A DNA stretch of 64,000 nucleotides from Shewanella profunda (GCF_023283765.1 NZ_JAKILG010000010.1:1-64000); one strand, 5' to 3'. Shown: positions 1 through 11,411, counted from the stretch's first letter. Notes: generated by a model not told the origin, from the sequence alone. Made by a program: numbers and translations.

Positions 1-205
1 TCAAGTGTTCAAACAGTGACATAGGGAATAGGTCGTTAGCATAACATGCTTGCTCTGATCCTGTTTAAGCCTAAAAGTTTCCGTTAGTTAACAAAGTATG
101 ATCCCGCCCTGACCACGGGATGCAGATACAAGCCCAGGTGCAGGTTCTTACGCCGCAGATGCAATTATTGGTTTCGGTAACGGCGGTGGCTTAGGCGGGG
201 CATTT
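1..205. other. Upstream stretch, partly open in the frame of the next gene
   Basis: No complete gene is seen here. The reading frame of the next gene (start codon TTG at 206) stays open back to about position 113, where it is closed by a TGA. The extra stretch would encode a Gly/Ala-rich segment ending in GFGNGGGLGGAFLS, which looks like protein rather than random sequence, but it contains no ATG, GTG or TTG start. It may be the 5' remnant of a longer protein whose start was lost, or a non-coding leader. Confidence 0.4.
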
Positions 206-808
206 TTGAGCATGTTAGGTACCAATATAAGTAATGCACTTCTCAACCACGCTTACGGCATAGCTTACATATCAGTTGAGTCATTTGACCAAGTTAATAT
301 GGATAAGGCTTTATCTTCACTAGAAAATATTGTCTCGGTTGGTGCTTCGAACACATTTAACATTAAATATACAAAGAAAGTGAAATATAAAACTTTCGAC
401 CTCTATACCTATCATGGCGATGAATGTTTAAGACGTCAAAATATGTTTAAAAAAGATCAAGTAGAATTAGGAATTGCAGACCCTCTTGATTGTGTAGCCG
501 CAGGGCATACAACCCCTATACTTCTTGCCAAAACAACTACCACACCAAATGGCACTACAGGAAAGTATTTAGTATTTGGCCTAGAAAAAATGAGCTACCA
601 AACTTTTTTCCGTGCAGCAAAAAACATCCCATCTGTAAGTAAGTTAGGTGAGTTTTACTATTTTGTTCCAGCTTCGCCAACTAACGCAGTGCCTTTCGTT
701 TATTTTGACCAAAAAGCACATCTATTCATTAAACCTGATGGGGACAACTTATCTAGCATTAGCCTTGAAAATTTAGAAAAAATATCTCCTAAACTATTTG
801 GTAAGTAA
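206..808 (+). CDS. Hypothetical protein, unrecognised
   Basis: A 200-residue protein that I do not recognise. From a TTG start at 206 (or ATG at 212) it reads as a soluble alpha/beta protein with Asn/Lys/Thr-rich composition, only two Cys residues (about positions 74 and 95), and no clear catalytic motif. Base composition is more AT-rich than the helicase gene downstream, hinting at a different history. The frame is open about 90 bases upstream of the TTG without a better start, so the annotated protein may be a 5'-truncated version of something longer. No good Shine-Dalgarno sequence precedes either start. Coding status is likely because the frame is long and has ordinary composition; function is unknown. 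Confidence 0.5.
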   Translation: MSMLGTNISNALLNHAYGIAYISVESFDQVNMDKALSSLENIVSVGASNTFNIKYTKKVKYKTFDLYTYHGDECLRRQNMFKKDQVELGIADPLDCVAAGHTTPILLAKTTTTPNGTTGKYLVFGLEKMSYQTFFRAAKNIPSVSKLGEFYYFVPASPTNAVPFVYFDQKAHLFIKPDGDNLSSISLENLEKISPKLFGK

Positions 809-1430
809 CTTGATCCAAACTCGATAAGGATAAAAGTGAAAGATTGGACGGGCATGACTTCTAGGTTGAAAGTAACCTCATGATATTAGCTTTTCTATAG
901 CCACAGCTTTATTCGCCCTACTTGCATTTTTAACTTTTAAACAAGCTTTGGGGCAATAGCTTTTTAGCTGAATGAACAGTATAAGGGGTAGTCAAGATTG
1001 TCATTGTTGCAACAGTGACCTTCTAAAACATATATGTTTTAGTAGAGCCCTCAGGGACGCTTCTTGTTAAATAAAGGGGCGTGTCACTGGGGGAAACAAT
1101 GGCAATTAATGCGTAATGCGTGTAACTCAACTATCTTGCTTTGGGTGCTTTGTGTCAAAAACTGACATACCCATAATGAACGGACTTAATGCCGACTCCG
1201 TATGGCGCGAGGGAAAGAACTCGTGAAATTATCCTTGCTAACTTGTAGTCTTATCTTAAATCAGCATAATGCATCGAGTCTTTAAGCTTAACGCTATAGT
1301 TTACGCAGCGGTTTGCGGCACTAACTAGTGCATGTGCTAATAAAGTCATCACTATGCACTCGCTCAGCAGCTTATTGTGTGGCCTTACTGCATTGTTTTC
1401 AATAACGCTTCCTAACACCTTGATAAAGGA
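809..1430. other. Gene-poor stretch of about 620 bases with a perfect palindrome
   Basis: No convincing gene on either strand. A short hydrophobic reading frame ending ALLAFLTFKQALGQ (stop at about 957) lacks a start codon. A perfect 20-base palindrome lies at 1023-1042. The rest is of mixed composition and may be decayed accessory DNA; no terminal inverted repeats or transposase remnants were recognised. Confidence 0.5.
1023..1042. repeat. Perfect 20-bp palindrome
   Basis: CTAAAACATATATGTTTTAG equals its own reverse complement over all 20 bases, with no loop. Such a compact palindrome resembles a dimeric-repressor operator more than a terminator, but no gene starts close by, so its role is unknown. 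Confidence 0.6.
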
Positions 1431-1442
1431 TTGATTCTACCT

Positions 1443-3482
1443 TTGACTCGCTCCCGCCAACCGACCACTAAGCCTGCTTTCTCTAAAGGAGCCGTCGCTA
1501 AACCAGCAGTGGGTAAGCAATCCGTCGCTAAGCCTGCTGCCTTAAAAGGCGTCGCTGCGGTGAGTCGACTCGCGACCGAAGTGCAACGCGCATTTTTGCC
1601 AGATGGAGTGTTGTCTAAGCATATTCAAGGGTTTAGTGCGCGGACAAGCCAAATGCAGATGGCGCAGGAAGTGAGTGAGGCGATAGCATCTAAGGGCAAT
1701 GTGGTGATTGAGGCGGGCACAGGTGTTGGTAAAACCTTTGCGTATTTGATCCCCGCGATATTGAGCGGCAAGCAAGTCATCGTCAGTACCGGCAGTAAAA
1801 ATCTGCAAGAGCAGTTGTTTTTTAAAGATTTACCCGCCCTAGTCGCCATGTTGGGGATCGAGCCCAAACTGGCACTGCTTAAAGGTCGCAATAATTATCT
1901 GTGTCAGTGGCGACTCGATAAGCAAATGAGTGAGGCAAGCCATATTGAAGCGCGTTTATTGGATGATTTGTTAAAAATCAATCAGTGGGCGGGTACGAGT
2001 AAGGATGGCGATATTGGTGCGATCACCTCCGTTCCTGAAAATTCTTCCGCGCTGCCACTGGTTGTCAGCACCAAGGAAACCTGCTTAGGTAAGCGCTGTG
2101 ACTTTTACGATGCCTGCTTTACCCGCAAGGCGCGCAGCCGAGCCATGGATGCCAAAATCATTGTGGTTAACCACCATTTATTTTTCGCCGATAGCGTATT
2201 GAAGGACACGGGCTTTGCCGAATTATTACCCGATCCCGATGTGGTTATTTTCGATGAGGCCCATTTATTACCTGATATTTGCGTTAACTATTTTGGTCAG
2301 CAATGTTCGAGTCGTACTATCGATGATTTTATTCAAAAGCTACTTGCCATTTATCAAACAGAACTTAGTGATACGGGGCAAATTGCCCAATTTTGCCAGC
2401 GTTGCCTCGCTAAATTAAGTGATTGGCATAATCAGTTATATTCCTGCGGCGAATCCGACTGGCGTTTAGTGCTGGGCAATAAAGTGCTCGCGGGTGCGTC
2501 ATGGGATTTACTGGCTGAATTAACCGCGCTGCAGAATTTATTAATGGCCCATATTGGCCGCAGTGAATTATTAGATGATATCGCCATCAAGTTGACGGAG
2601 CTGAATAATAAGCTCAGCGTATTTTTTCACTGCGATAATAATCAGGCCGCCTACAGCATAGAATTTGGCAGTCGCTTTGTGGTGCTGCGAATTTCACCGA
2701 TCAATATTGCCCGCGAGTGCCAGCAGTTATTTGTGCCGGAAACTAGCTGGATATTTACCTCGGCCACTTTGCAGGTAAACCGCAGTCTTGCCCATTTTGC
2801 CCGTGAAATGGGTATCGTCGATGCGCAGCAGAGCATTCTCGACAGTCCCTTCGATTATCCCCGCCAAGCGGTATTTTGTGTGCCGAGACAACTTGGTAGC
2901 GTGACCAATCAACAGCAAGCGTTAAATCAGCTGGTGGATGTGTGCGTGCAAGCGATAGATGCGGCGCAGGGGCGCACTTTTATTTTATTTACCAGCCATA
3001 AAATGCTCGAACAAGCGGCGCTGGCACTACGAACTCGCACTCAGTATCCGCTGCTGGTACAAGGCCAAGCGGGTAAACAGAGCCTGTTGACTAAGTTTCG
3101 CCAACTTGGCAATGCGGTGTTACTCGGCACCAGTAGTTTTTGGGAAGGGGTGGATGTGCGCGGCAAACTCTTAAGCTGCGTGATTATCGATAAATTACCT
3201 TTTGTATCGCCCGATGAGCCCCTGTATCGCGCCAGAGCCGACAACGTGAGCCGTCAGGGACTCGATCCTTTTACTGAAGTGTCATTACCTCAGGCGATTA
3301 TTGCGCTTAAACAAGGGGTTGGACGACTTATTCGCGATGAAAAAGATCGTGGTGTGCTGATCCTTTGCGATAATCGCATCGTGAATCGCTATTACGGCCA
3401 AGCCTTCTTAAACTCATTGCCGCCAATGGCGCGCACCCGCGACTTAGAAAAAGCCTTGGCGTTCTTGAGAACAATACCCTGA
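1443..3482 (+). CDS. yoaA: ATP-dependent DNA helicase YoaA (DinG/XPD family)
   Basis: Superfamily 2, XPD/DinG-like iron-sulphur helicase, closest by eye to E. coli YoaA, which acts in DNA damage tolerance with the HolC clamp-loader subunit. Visible motifs are Walker A EAGTGVGKT near residue 95, the four-cysteine Fe-S cluster region (CLGKRCDFYDAC plus an upstream Cys), the DEAH box FDEAHLLPD, TSATLQV, and the C-terminal motif VI segment GVGRLIRDEKDRGV. Compared with E. coli YoaA there is an N-terminal extension of about 40 residues made of Lys/Pro/Ala repeats. The start is uncertain: a TTG at 1431 directly abuts the AAAGGA Shine-Dalgarno, a TTG at 1443 sits 12 bases after it, and a GTG at 1560 would give a family-length protein. 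I list 1443. It is transcribed alone. Confidence 0.88.
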   Translation: MTRSRQPTTKPAFSKGAVAKPAVGKQSVAKPAALKGVAAVSRLATEVQRAFLPDGVLSKHIQGFSARTSQMQMAQEVSEAIASKGNVVIEAGTGVGKTFAYLIPAILSGKQVIVSTGSKNLQEQLFFKDLPALVAMLGIEPKLALLKGRNNYLCQWRLDKQMSEASHIEARLLDDLLKINQWAGTSKDGDIGAITSVPENSSALPLVVSTKETCLGKRCDFYDACFTRKARSRAMDAKIIVVNHHLFFADSVLKDTGFAELLPDPDVVIFDEAHLLPDICVNYFGQQCSSRTIDDFIQKLLAIYQTELSDTGQIAQFCQRCLAKLSDWHNQLYSCGESDWRLVLGNKVLAGASWDLLAELTALQNLLMAHIGRSELLDDIAIKLTELNNKLSVFFHCDNNQAAYSIEFGSRFVVLRISPINIARECQQLFVPETSWIFTSATLQVNRSLAHFAREMGIVDAQQSILDSPFDYPRQAVFCVPRQLGSVTNQQQALNQLVDVCVQAIDAAQGRTFILFTSHKMLEQAALALRTRTQYPLLVQGQAGKQSLLTKFRQLGNAVLLGTSSFWEGVDVRGKLLSCVIIDKLPFVSPDEPLYRARADNVSRQGLDPFTEVSLPQAIIALKQGVGRLIRDEKDRGVLILCDNRIVNRYYGQAFLNSLPPMARTRDLEKALAFLRTIP

Positions 3483-3715
3483 CACTCGTCTTATGGTTTA
3501 CTTGGGATGCTTAAATTTGTCTTATTTCTATGGAATATGAGCGAAGTATTTAGCCGTTAGATATACATTAAGGCTATACAAACGGGGATAAAAATTGCCA
3601 CCTGTGAGCAATAGATGGCAAACACCCTTGGAGGTTGGGTTAAGTGGCATCCTGCCTAATGGGTCCATTCAAAACAATTTGTTCTTCGGCTCTTTGGCTT
3701 TAGATTTGCAGCAAA

Positions 3716-4006
3716 TTAATGGCATTCTTTGCAGGCATCTGCAGGGGCTTTTTCTTCATGAGCGATATGGCAATTAGTGCATGTTAAAACGCCATCATGC
3801 TTAGTATGAGCTTCACCTGCGAGTGTTTTCATTTCACCATGGCATGATACACATTGCTCATTTTCAAAAACATAATCCGCAGAAGGTGTTTTATCCTTAT
3901 GGCATGATTCACAGTCAGATCTTTCAGAATGGCTGTCAGCAAGTGATGCCGCCATCAAACTAGTAGAGAAACACAGTGCACACATTAGCATCATCTTTTT
4001 AAGCAT
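3716..4006 (-). CDS. Small periplasmic tetrahaem cytochrome c
   Basis: A 96-residue precursor with a Sec signal peptide (MLKKMMLMCALCFSTSLMAA, cleavage near residue 20) and four CxxCH haem-binding motifs: CESCH, CVSCH, CTNCH and CKECH, with extra His residues for bis-His ligation. It belongs with the Shewanella small tetrahaem cytochrome CctA/STC and the cytochrome domain of flavocytochrome FccA, which carry electrons across the periplasm from CymA during anaerobic respiration. Unlike the usual STC, the stop codon follows immediately after the His of the fourth motif, so the C-terminal tail is missing. That could be a natural short form or a truncation. The gene stands alone; a perfect FNR/EtrA-like box lies about 320 bases upstream. 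Confidence 0.85.
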   Translation of the reverse strand: MLKKMMLMCALCFSTSLMAASLADSHSERSDCESCHKDKTPSADYVFENEQCVSCHGEMKTLAGEAHTKHDGVLTCTNCHIAHEEKAPADACKECH

Positions 4007-4325
4007 GTTATTTTCCTTCTTTTATTGTTGGGTTAAATCATCATTCTCAAGCCAGCAAATAAGCTATTCAGTTATTAAATATTCAATAAAATAAGCTCTT
4101 ATCCGGTAATAAAGAGCTAGTGGCGCAATATAGGTAATGCGCAATTATTGCTTTTTTTAAAGGTCTAAATAGCATTTGCCTTGAAGCTTATACCGCTGTT
4201 TTATTATTAATGTGTACTGAAATACACTAGGGTTTAACAGGGTTTATTAAGCTTAAATTAATAATAATCCAGAGGTTTATACTTGGCTTTGCGAACGTAT
4301 AATAGATTTTTAAGATGACAAAACG

Positions 4326-4339
4326 TTGATCGTTATCAA
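4326..4339. promoter_or_regulatory. Perfect FNR/EtrA-type box
   Basis: TTGATCGTTATCAA matches the FNR/EtrA consensus TTGAT-N4-ATCAA at every defined position. The only gene it can serve is the tetrahaem cytochrome, whose start is 320 bases away on the minus strand, so activation from here would imply a long 5' UTR. Anaerobic control of the cytochrome is an inference. Confidence 0.5.
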
Positions 4340-4517
4340 AGGTGAATGGATGAATGCTTTTTTAGTTTAAAAGTATGATCAAGATTGTGTTGTGGGGCCG
4401 CTAAATTCGATAATCCAAATCTAACTTTTAAAATTTTTATTTTATTTTAATTTATTTAGGAATTCTAAATTATAGAAATGAATTAATTAGGGATTAATCC
4501 GATGGAGATTCGTTATT

Positions 4518-4553
4518 TAAGCAACAAGTGAGCTTTGGCTCCCTTGTTGCTTA
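4518..4553 (-). terminator. Hairpin after the chemoreceptor gene
   Basis: Sixteen-base arms TAAGCAACAAGTGAGC / GCTCCCTTGTTGCTTA with one mismatch and a 4-base loop, starting 13 bases past the stop codon of the chemoreceptor. The U-tract on the minus strand is poor, so intrinsic termination is probable rather than certain. Confidence 0.55.
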
Positions 4554-4565
4554 GCACTTCAACGA

Positions 4566-6074
4566 TTAGATTTTTAAACCAACCATAAGTTGATCGAGTT
4601 GTCCTGCTGTCGCTTGCAGTTCGTCGCAACCTGAAACAGATTGATTCGCCGATTGTTCAACATCATGGGATTGATTGCGAATTTCCATCAGGTTAGTCGC
4701 AATCTCATTGGCTACCGCCGACTGTTCCTCGGCGGAAGTGGCAATCAAGACGCTCATCTCAAGCACTTTATTGCTGTGATGGGCAATCGAACCTAAATCT
4801 TTGCCCGTTTGCAATACATGATGCTTGCCTTCACTGGCTTGACTTACCGTGCGTGACATCACTTGGGTCAGGTTGCGTGTACCCGTTTGCAGAGATTCGA
4901 TCATGGTTTTAATTTCAACCGTTGCCGCTTGGGTGCGGCCAGCCAGTGTTCTTACCTCATCGGCAACGACGGCAAAGCCTCTGCCTTGCTCACCAGCGCG
5001 CGCCGCTTCAATTGCAGCGTTGAGGGCAAGCAGGTTAGTTTGCTGGGAAATGGCATTGATGGTTGAAACAACCTCATCAATTTTGCTGGCATTTTCATTA
5101 AGAATATTGACTGCATCGGAGGCATCGGAAATTTCATCAGATAGCAGATCAATGGCATGTACTGTGGTTTCAATATCCCTAGCACCATTACTGACTTGCT
5201 GATTAGTCTCTTGGGTTTCTGCTGAGGATTGCTCGGCATTGCGCGCCACTTCTTTTACCGCGGCGGTCATTTCTTCCATCGCGGTCGCTAAGGAATCAAG
5301 ATGTTGTCTCTGATTCACCGCGAGGGATTGACCTTGTTGGGCCGTGTTTCGAAATGATGAGACGACCTCGCGAATTTTGCTGGTCGACTCGGCAATTTGT
5401 TTGACTAAGGTATGCTGACGTTCCACCAGGGTATCTATGCTAATGGCTAAGATACTAAATTCATCCTTCACCTCAAAAAAGTTCAACCGTCCGGTTAAAT
5501 CCCCCGATGCAGCCCGTTTTAATGCCATTACCGTGGTGTAAAGTGCACCACCAACGAAGGTTGAGATGTAATAACTGAATAAAAATAGCACAAACAGTAA
5601 TGCCGCCATCAGACCATAAACCAGCAGGTTATCCTTGGCGAGTAGGGCATCAATCTCCCGATTATCGACGGGAATAATAGTGATCTGATTTTGATCATTT
5701 ACACCACTGATCGCTCTTTGCGATTGACTATCATCAATGCCGCCGCCACTGCGGGCAATAGACTGTGCCTTACTGTCGGCATTATTCAGTGCCATGATAC
5801 TAACATTAGCGCTGCTAAGCTGGCTTTGTAGTGCTTGACGTTCTTGCTCTGGTAATTTGCTATAGAGTAGGGAGGTCACCTGATTAATTTTTTGTGATGA
5901 GTTTTGCAGAGCGTTGAGATGTGCATCGATAAGGGTTTGTTGAAACTGGTTATTAAGAAAAACCGCTAATCCCACAATCATAACCATGGGAACAAGGGCG
6001 AGAATAGCGAATTTAGTTTTTAAGGTCATGTGGATAAGATACTGATCTATCCAACGAAATTTTACTTCTTTCAT
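4566..6074 (-). CDS. Methyl-accepting chemotaxis protein
   Basis: A 502-residue transmembrane chemoreceptor. There is a short cytoplasmic N-terminus, TM1 at about residues 21-43, a periplasmic sensor of roughly 100 residues with no recognised ligand fold, TM2 near residues 150-175, a HAMP linker, and a C-terminal signalling domain. The conserved hairpin tip that binds CheA/CheW is intact ([20 protein letters not shown], then [15 protein letters not shown]). No C-terminal CheR pentapeptide is present. The ligand cannot be read from the sequence. The gene is monocistronic, with a hairpin after its stop, and the start ATG at 6074 has downstream Lys/Arg residues consistent with the positive-inside rule. 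Confidence 0.9.
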   Translation of the reverse strand: MKEVKFRWIDQYLIHMTLKTKFAILALVPMVMIVGLAVFLNNQFQQTLIDAHLNALQNSSQKINQVTSLLYSKLPEQERQALQSQLSSANVSIMALNNADSKAQSIARSGGGIDDSQSQRAISGVNDQNQITIIPVDNREIDALLAKDNLLVYGLMAALLFVLFLFSYYISTFVGGALYTTVMALKRAASGDLTGRLNFFEVKDEFSILAISIDTLVERQHTLVKQIAESTSKIREVVSSFRNTAQQGQSLAVNQRQHLDSLATAMEEMTAAVKEVARNAEQSSAETQETNQQVSNGARDIETTVHAIDLLSDEISDASDAVNILNENASKIDEVVSTINAISQQTNLLALNAAIEAARAGEQGRGFAVVADEVRTLAGRTQAATVEIKTMIESLQTGTRNLTQVMSRTVSQASEGKHHVLQTGKDLGSIAHHSNKVLEMSVLIATSAEEQSAVANEIATNLMEIRNQSHDVEQSANQSVSGCDELQATAGQLDQLMVGLKI

Positions 6075-7539
<1,465 letters not shown>

Positions 7540-7554
7540 CGGAGCTGTAATAGC

Positions 7555-9942
7555 ATGAAATTTAGCGAATCTTGGCTTCGAGAATGGGTCAACCCTTCAG
7601 TGAGTCGTGAAGCATTATCCCACCAGATCACTATGGCCGGTCTCGAAGTTGATGGCGTTGATCCTGTTGCCGCCGATTTTAATGGCGTGGTAGTGGGCGA
7701 AGTGGTTGAGTGTGCTCAGCACCCCGATGCCGATAAACTGCGTGTGACTAAAGTGAACGTTGGCGGTAGTGAACTTATCGATATCGTCTGCGGAGCTCCA
7801 AACTGCCGCCAAGGCTTAAAAGTGGCCGTGGCTATGGTTGGCGCCGTATTACCTGGCGATTTCAAAATCAAGAAAGCCAAGCTGCGTGGCATGCCATCAG
7901 AAGGCATGTTGTGTTCCTACAGCGAGCTTGGCATTAACGTCGAAAGCGATGGCATTATCGAATTACCACAGGACGCACCATTAGGCACTGATATCCGTGA
8001 ATATCTGCAGCTTAATGACGCAGTGATCGAAGTGGATTTAACCGCTAACCGCGCCGATTGTTTAGGCATGGTAGGCCTTGCCCGTGAAGTGGGCGTGTTA
8101 AATCGCCAAACAGTGGTTGAGCCGCAGTGGCAGGCGGTAACGCCAACAACAGATGCACAGGTGACGATTAACGTTAACGTGCCAGCTGCTTGTCCACGTT
8201 ATTTAGGCCGTGTGGTTAAAAACGTCAATGTTAAAGCGCCAACACCATTATGGATGCAGGAAAAACTGCGCCGTAGCGGTATTCGCTCTATCGATCCTAT
8301 CGTCGATATCACTAACTTCGTGTTGATTGAATTCGGTCAACCTATGCACGCTTTCGATCTTGCCAAGTTAACCGGCGACATCCAAGTACGTTTAGGCACT
8401 GGCGAAGAGAAAATCACTCTGCTTGATGGCAGCGAAGTGACGATTCCAAGCGATACCTTAGTGATCGCCGATGATGCGCGTCCATTAGCTCTTGCAGGTG
8501 TGTTTGGCGGCGAATATTCAGGCGTGAGTGATACCACTCAAGACATATTGCTTGAATGTGCGTTCTTCGCACCGCTTGCCATTATGGGTAAATCACGTCG
8601 TTTAGGCCTGCATACAGACTCATCACACCGTTTTGAGCGTGGTGTTGACCCTGAGATGCAACACAAGGTTATCGACCGTGCTACGCGTTTAGTACTCGAT
8701 ATCTGTGGTGGTGAAGCGGGCCCTGTGGTTGAAGCTAAATCCGATGCTGATTTACCAAAACCTGCACAAATTGTATTACGCCGTAGCAAGTTAGATAGAA
8801 TTTTGGGTCACCATGTGCCAGACACTGATGTGGTTGAGATCCTGCAACGTCTAGGCTTTAGTGTGGTTGCTAGCCAAGATAGCTGGCAGGTGACCACGGC
8901 CACGTATCGCTTCGATATGGCGATTGAAGAAGATCTGATCGAAGAAGTGGCGCGTATCTACGGTTATAACAATATTCCGAATACGGCGCCTGTGGCTGCG
9001 CTACGCATGTCTGATCATAAAGAATCTAACTTAAGCTTAAAACGCGTTCGTGCCTTATTGGTTGCTCGTGGCTTCCAAGAAGCGGTGACTTATAGCTTTG
9101 TCGATCCGAAATTGCAAAATCTGGTTCACCCAGAATGCGATGCCATGGTGTTACCAAACCCAATTTCCAGTGAAATGTCGGCCATGCGCCTGTCAATGTT
9201 CACCGGTTTATTGGCCGCCGTTGGCTACAACCAAAGTCGTCAACAGAGTCGCGTGAGACTTTTTGAAACTGGCCTGCGCTTTGTTCCTGATATCAATGCA
9301 GAATCCGGTGTAAGACAGCAAGCAATGCTCGCTTGTGTCATTACTGGGCTCCAAAATGATGAACATTGGGCTATGGAATCGAAAACTGTTGATTTTTTCG
9401 ACCTTAAAGGTGATTTAGAAGCAATTATCGGCTTGACAGTTTCCGCGTCTGAATTTAGCTTTAGAGTAGCGACGCATTCTGCTCTCCATCCGGGGCAATG
9501 TGCTGAAATATTGAGAAATGATCGAGTGATCGGTCATCTAGGTGCAATCCATCCTCGTTTGGAGAAGCCTTTTGGACTCAATGGTAAAACCATCGTTTTT
9601 GAGTTGGAATTGGATGCTTTATTGCATACCAGTTTACCGCTAGCCCAAGCTGTATCTAAGTTTCCAGCTAATCGTCGTGATATCGCAGTAGTAGTAGATG
9701 AGAGTGTATCTGCAGGCGATATAATGAAAGTGATAAGAAAAGTTGGCGAAAATCAGTTGGTTGGCATAAACTTGTTCGATGTATACTTAGGTAAAGGTGT
9801 TGAACCCGGCAAGAAGAGCCTGGCGATAGCACTTACATTACAAGACACTACTCGTACACTTGAGGAAAAAGAGATAGCTGAGACGGTTGAATCAGTTGTT
9901 TCCGCCCTTAAGACCGAGTTCAACGCATCGTTGAGGGATTAA
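7555..9942 (+). CDS. pheT: Phenylalanine--tRNA ligase beta subunit
   Basis: The 795-residue beta subunit, the usual length. Domains in order: an N-terminal EMAP/OB-fold tRNA-binding domain (about residues 40-150), the B3/B4 editing domain (about 210-380, with FGGEYSGV), B5 (about 400-475), the catalytic-like core, and the C-terminal anticodon-binding FDX-ACB domain (about 700-793, starting [13 protein letters not shown]). It is cotranscribed with pheS (15-base gap) and ihfA (3-base gap). From about 9250 onward codon choice becomes noticeably less biased (ATA, AGA, TTG) than in the first two thirds. Confidence 0.97.
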   Translation: MKFSESWLREWVNPSVSREALSHQITMAGLEVDGVDPVAADFNGVVVGEVVECAQHPDADKLRVTKVNVGGSELIDIVCGAPNCRQGLKVAVAMVGAVLPGDFKIKKAKLRGMPSEGMLCSYSELGINVESDGIIELPQDAPLGTDIREYLQLNDAVIEVDLTANRADCLGMVGLAREVGVLNRQTVVEPQWQAVTPTTDAQVTINVNVPAACPRYLGRVVKNVNVKAPTPLWMQEKLRRSGIRSIDPIVDITNFVLIEFGQPMHAFDLAKLTGDIQVRLGTGEEKITLLDGSEVTIPSDTLVIADDARPLALAGVFGGEYSGVSDTTQDILLECAFFAPLAIMGKSRRLGLHTDSSHRFERGVDPEMQHKVIDRATRLVLDICGGEAGPVVEAKSDADLPKPAQIVLRRSKLDRILGHHVPDTDVVEILQRLGFSVVASQDSWQVTTATYRFDMAIEEDLIEEVARIYGYNNIPNTAPVAALRMSDHKESNLSLKRVRALLVARGFQEAVTYSFVDPKLQNLVHPECDAMVLPNPISSEMSAMRLSMFTGLLAAVGYNQSRQQSRVRLFETGLRFVPDINAESGVRQQAMLACVITGLQNDEHWAMESKTVDFFDLKGDLEAIIGLTVSASEFSFRVATHSALHPGQCAEILRNDRVIGHLGAIHPRLEKPFGLNGKTIVFELELDALLHTSLPLAQAVSKFPANRRDIAVVVDESVSAGDIMKVIRKVGENQLVGINLFDVYLGKGVEPGKKSLAIALTLQDTTRTLEEKEIAETVESVVSALKTEFNASLRD

Positions 9943-9945
9943 AGT

Positions 9946-10242
9946 ATGGCACTTACCAAAGCCGAAATGGCAGAACATCTTTTTGAAACACTGGGAATGA
10001 ACAAGCGTGTCGCCAAAGAGATGGTTGAGTCGTTCTTTGAAGAAATTCGGGGCGCACTTGAAAGTGGTGAGCAGGTCAAGTTATCTGGCTTTGGCAACTT
10101 TGACCTTAGGGACAAGAATCAAAGACCGGGAAGGAACCCAAAAACAGGCGAAGATATCCCAATTTCTGCTCGTCGTGTCGTGACTTTTCGTCCCGGCCAG
10201 AAGCTGAAAACTCGTGTAGAAGCCGCAAATACGGGTAAGTAA
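9946..10242 (+). CDS. ihfA: Integration host factor alpha subunit
   Basis: A 98-residue HU/IHF-family DNA-bending protein that pairs with IhfB. The N-terminus [28 protein letters not shown] and the DNA-binding arm ([21 protein letters not shown], positions about 45-66) are intact, including the intercalating Pro in RPGRNP. It is the last gene of the pheST-ihfA operon, as in E. coli, starting 3 bases after pheT, and is followed by a strong terminator. Confidence 0.97.
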   Translation: MALTKAEMAEHLFETLGMNKRVAKEMVESFFEEIRGALESGEQVKLSGFGNFDLRDKNQRPGRNPKTGEDIPISARRVVTFRPGQKLKTRVEAANTGK

Positions 10243-10257
10243 TTTCGTTTGTTTGAT

Positions 10258-10300
10258 GGGAAAGCCACTCCTTTGCGAGTGGCTTTCCCATTTGTTTTTT
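10258..10300 (+). terminator. Intrinsic terminator of pheST-ihfA
   Basis: Perfect 13-bp stem GGGAAAGCCACTC / GAGTGGCTTTCCC with a 6-base loop, followed by a T-rich tail (TTTGTTTTTT). It begins 15 bases after the ihfA stop. Confidence 0.92.
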
Positions 10301-10337
10301 CGCAATATCATTCTATCCACTGTCTGAGGTGATTTCG

Positions 10338-11279
10338 TTGTCAAGACAGCCCAAATATTTTGACCGTCGCTTTCCGCTAGCATTGCTACACCCTAGACAC
10401 TGGGTTTCATGGTTGGCGATTGGTTTACTCGTTATTTTTGGACTTATGCCCGCACGGCTGCGTGATCCTATCGCAAGATTATTGGCAAAATGGGTTATAC
10501 CGATTGCCAAAAAGCCTATCCGAGTGGCAAGAGCCAACTTGAAGACATGTTTCCCTGAAAAATCCGCCGCTGAAATAGAAGCATTAATCCGTGAGAACGT
10601 GCAAAACTTTGTCTTAGTGCTGTTGGCACAAGGCGAGTTGTTGGTGCGCTCGAAAGCCCATTTGCGCCGCCGAGTTAGCCTGAGTGGGTTTGAGCATGTG
10701 GAAAAAGCGCAGGCAGCGGGACAACCGATTATTTTTATCATGCCCCATGTCTGGCCGATAGATTATGCCGGATTACGCATCAATAGTGAGATGCCTCTGG
10801 TGACTATGGCAAAAGCCCATAAAAACGGTTTGTTTAATTGGTTTAGTAATCGCGTGCGCAGTAGCTGTGGCGGCCATGTGTATATGCGTGAGGCGGGTAT
10901 TCGGGCCTTATTGGCCGAGCTTAAGCAGAATAACAGCTTTTTTTATTTGCCCGATGAAGACTTAGGCCCAGAACAAAGTGTGTTTACGCCTTTCCTTGGC
11001 ACAGTGAAAGCGACTCTTCCTGTGGTTGGGCGTTTAGCTCAGGCGGGCAATGCCCAAGTATTACCGGTGAAGATTGGCTACAACCAAGCTAAATATCAGT
11101 TTGAACTTACTGTGATGCCCGCTATTGCACCGGAAGATATGCAAGGCAAAGAGAATGAAGCTTTGGCACTGAATAAGGTGGTGGAGCAGGTGATCTTAGC
11201 CTATCCAGAGCAATATATGTGGTTTCTGCGCTTGTTAAAAACTCGCCCTGAGGGAGAGGCTTCTATTTACGGTAACTAA
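10338..11279 (+). CDS. lpxM: Lipid A acyltransferase (LpxM/MsbB type)
   Basis: Inner-membrane acyltransferase of the LpxL/LpxM family, which adds a secondary acyl chain to Kdo2-lipid A from acyl-ACP. The catalytic HxxxxD motif appears as HVWPID near residue 137. The segments LHPRHWVSWLAIG, FYLPDEDLGPE and TVKATLPVVGRLAQ match LpxM better than LpxL by eye. A TM anchor lies at about residues 18-40. Start: TTG 10338 has GAGG at correct spacing, whereas an upstream GTG (10329) overlaps that Shine-Dalgarno, so the protein is about 313 residues. It lies alone between two terminators. Confidence 0.87.
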   Translation: MSRQPKYFDRRFPLALLHPRHWVSWLAIGLLVIFGLMPARLRDPIARLLAKWVIPIAKKPIRVARANLKTCFPEKSAAEIEALIRENVQNFVLVLLAQGELLVRSKAHLRRRVSLSGFEHVEKAQAAGQPIIFIMPHVWPIDYAGLRINSEMPLVTMAKAHKNGLFNWFSNRVRSSCGGHVYMREAGIRALLAELKQNNSFFYLPDEDLGPEQSVFTPFLGTVKATLPVVGRLAQAGNAQVLPVKIGYNQAKYQFELTVMPAIAPEDMQGKENEALALNKVVEQVILAYPEQYMWFLRLLKTRPEGEASIYGN

Positions 11280-11296
11280 AAACTTTTGATGATCTA

Positions 11297-11330
11297 AAAA
11301 GGCTTTGAGGCGGTTAACTCAAAGCCTTTT
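11297..11330 (+). terminator. Intrinsic terminator after lpxM
   Basis: Perfect 13-bp stem AAAAGGCTTTGAG / CTCAAAGCCTTTT with an 8-base loop. It has flanking A and T runs, so it could work for both lpxM and the converging hyp operon. Confidence 0.85.
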
Positions 11331-11411
11331 GTATTTTGGGGAAGGATCTAGAAACATCAGCACCAAACATCGACATGTTTTAAATCTCGATACAATCAAT
11401 GATGCAGATGC

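Larger units (their letters stand above)
4007..4565. other. AT-rich intergenic region upstream of the cytochrome
   Basis: About 560 bases without a gene. It holds the cytochrome promoter region, an FNR/EtrA-like box at 4326-4339, a short inverted repeat near 4093-4117 (AGCTCTT...AAAGAGCT), a strongly AT-rich tract around 4425-4480, and the hairpin that ends the chemoreceptor gene at 4518-4553. Confidence 0.6.

Noticed and set aside
3595..3777. 60-codon plus-strand frame after yoaA
   Set aside because: Its end overlaps the well-supported cytochrome gene on the other strand, and it shows no family resemblance.
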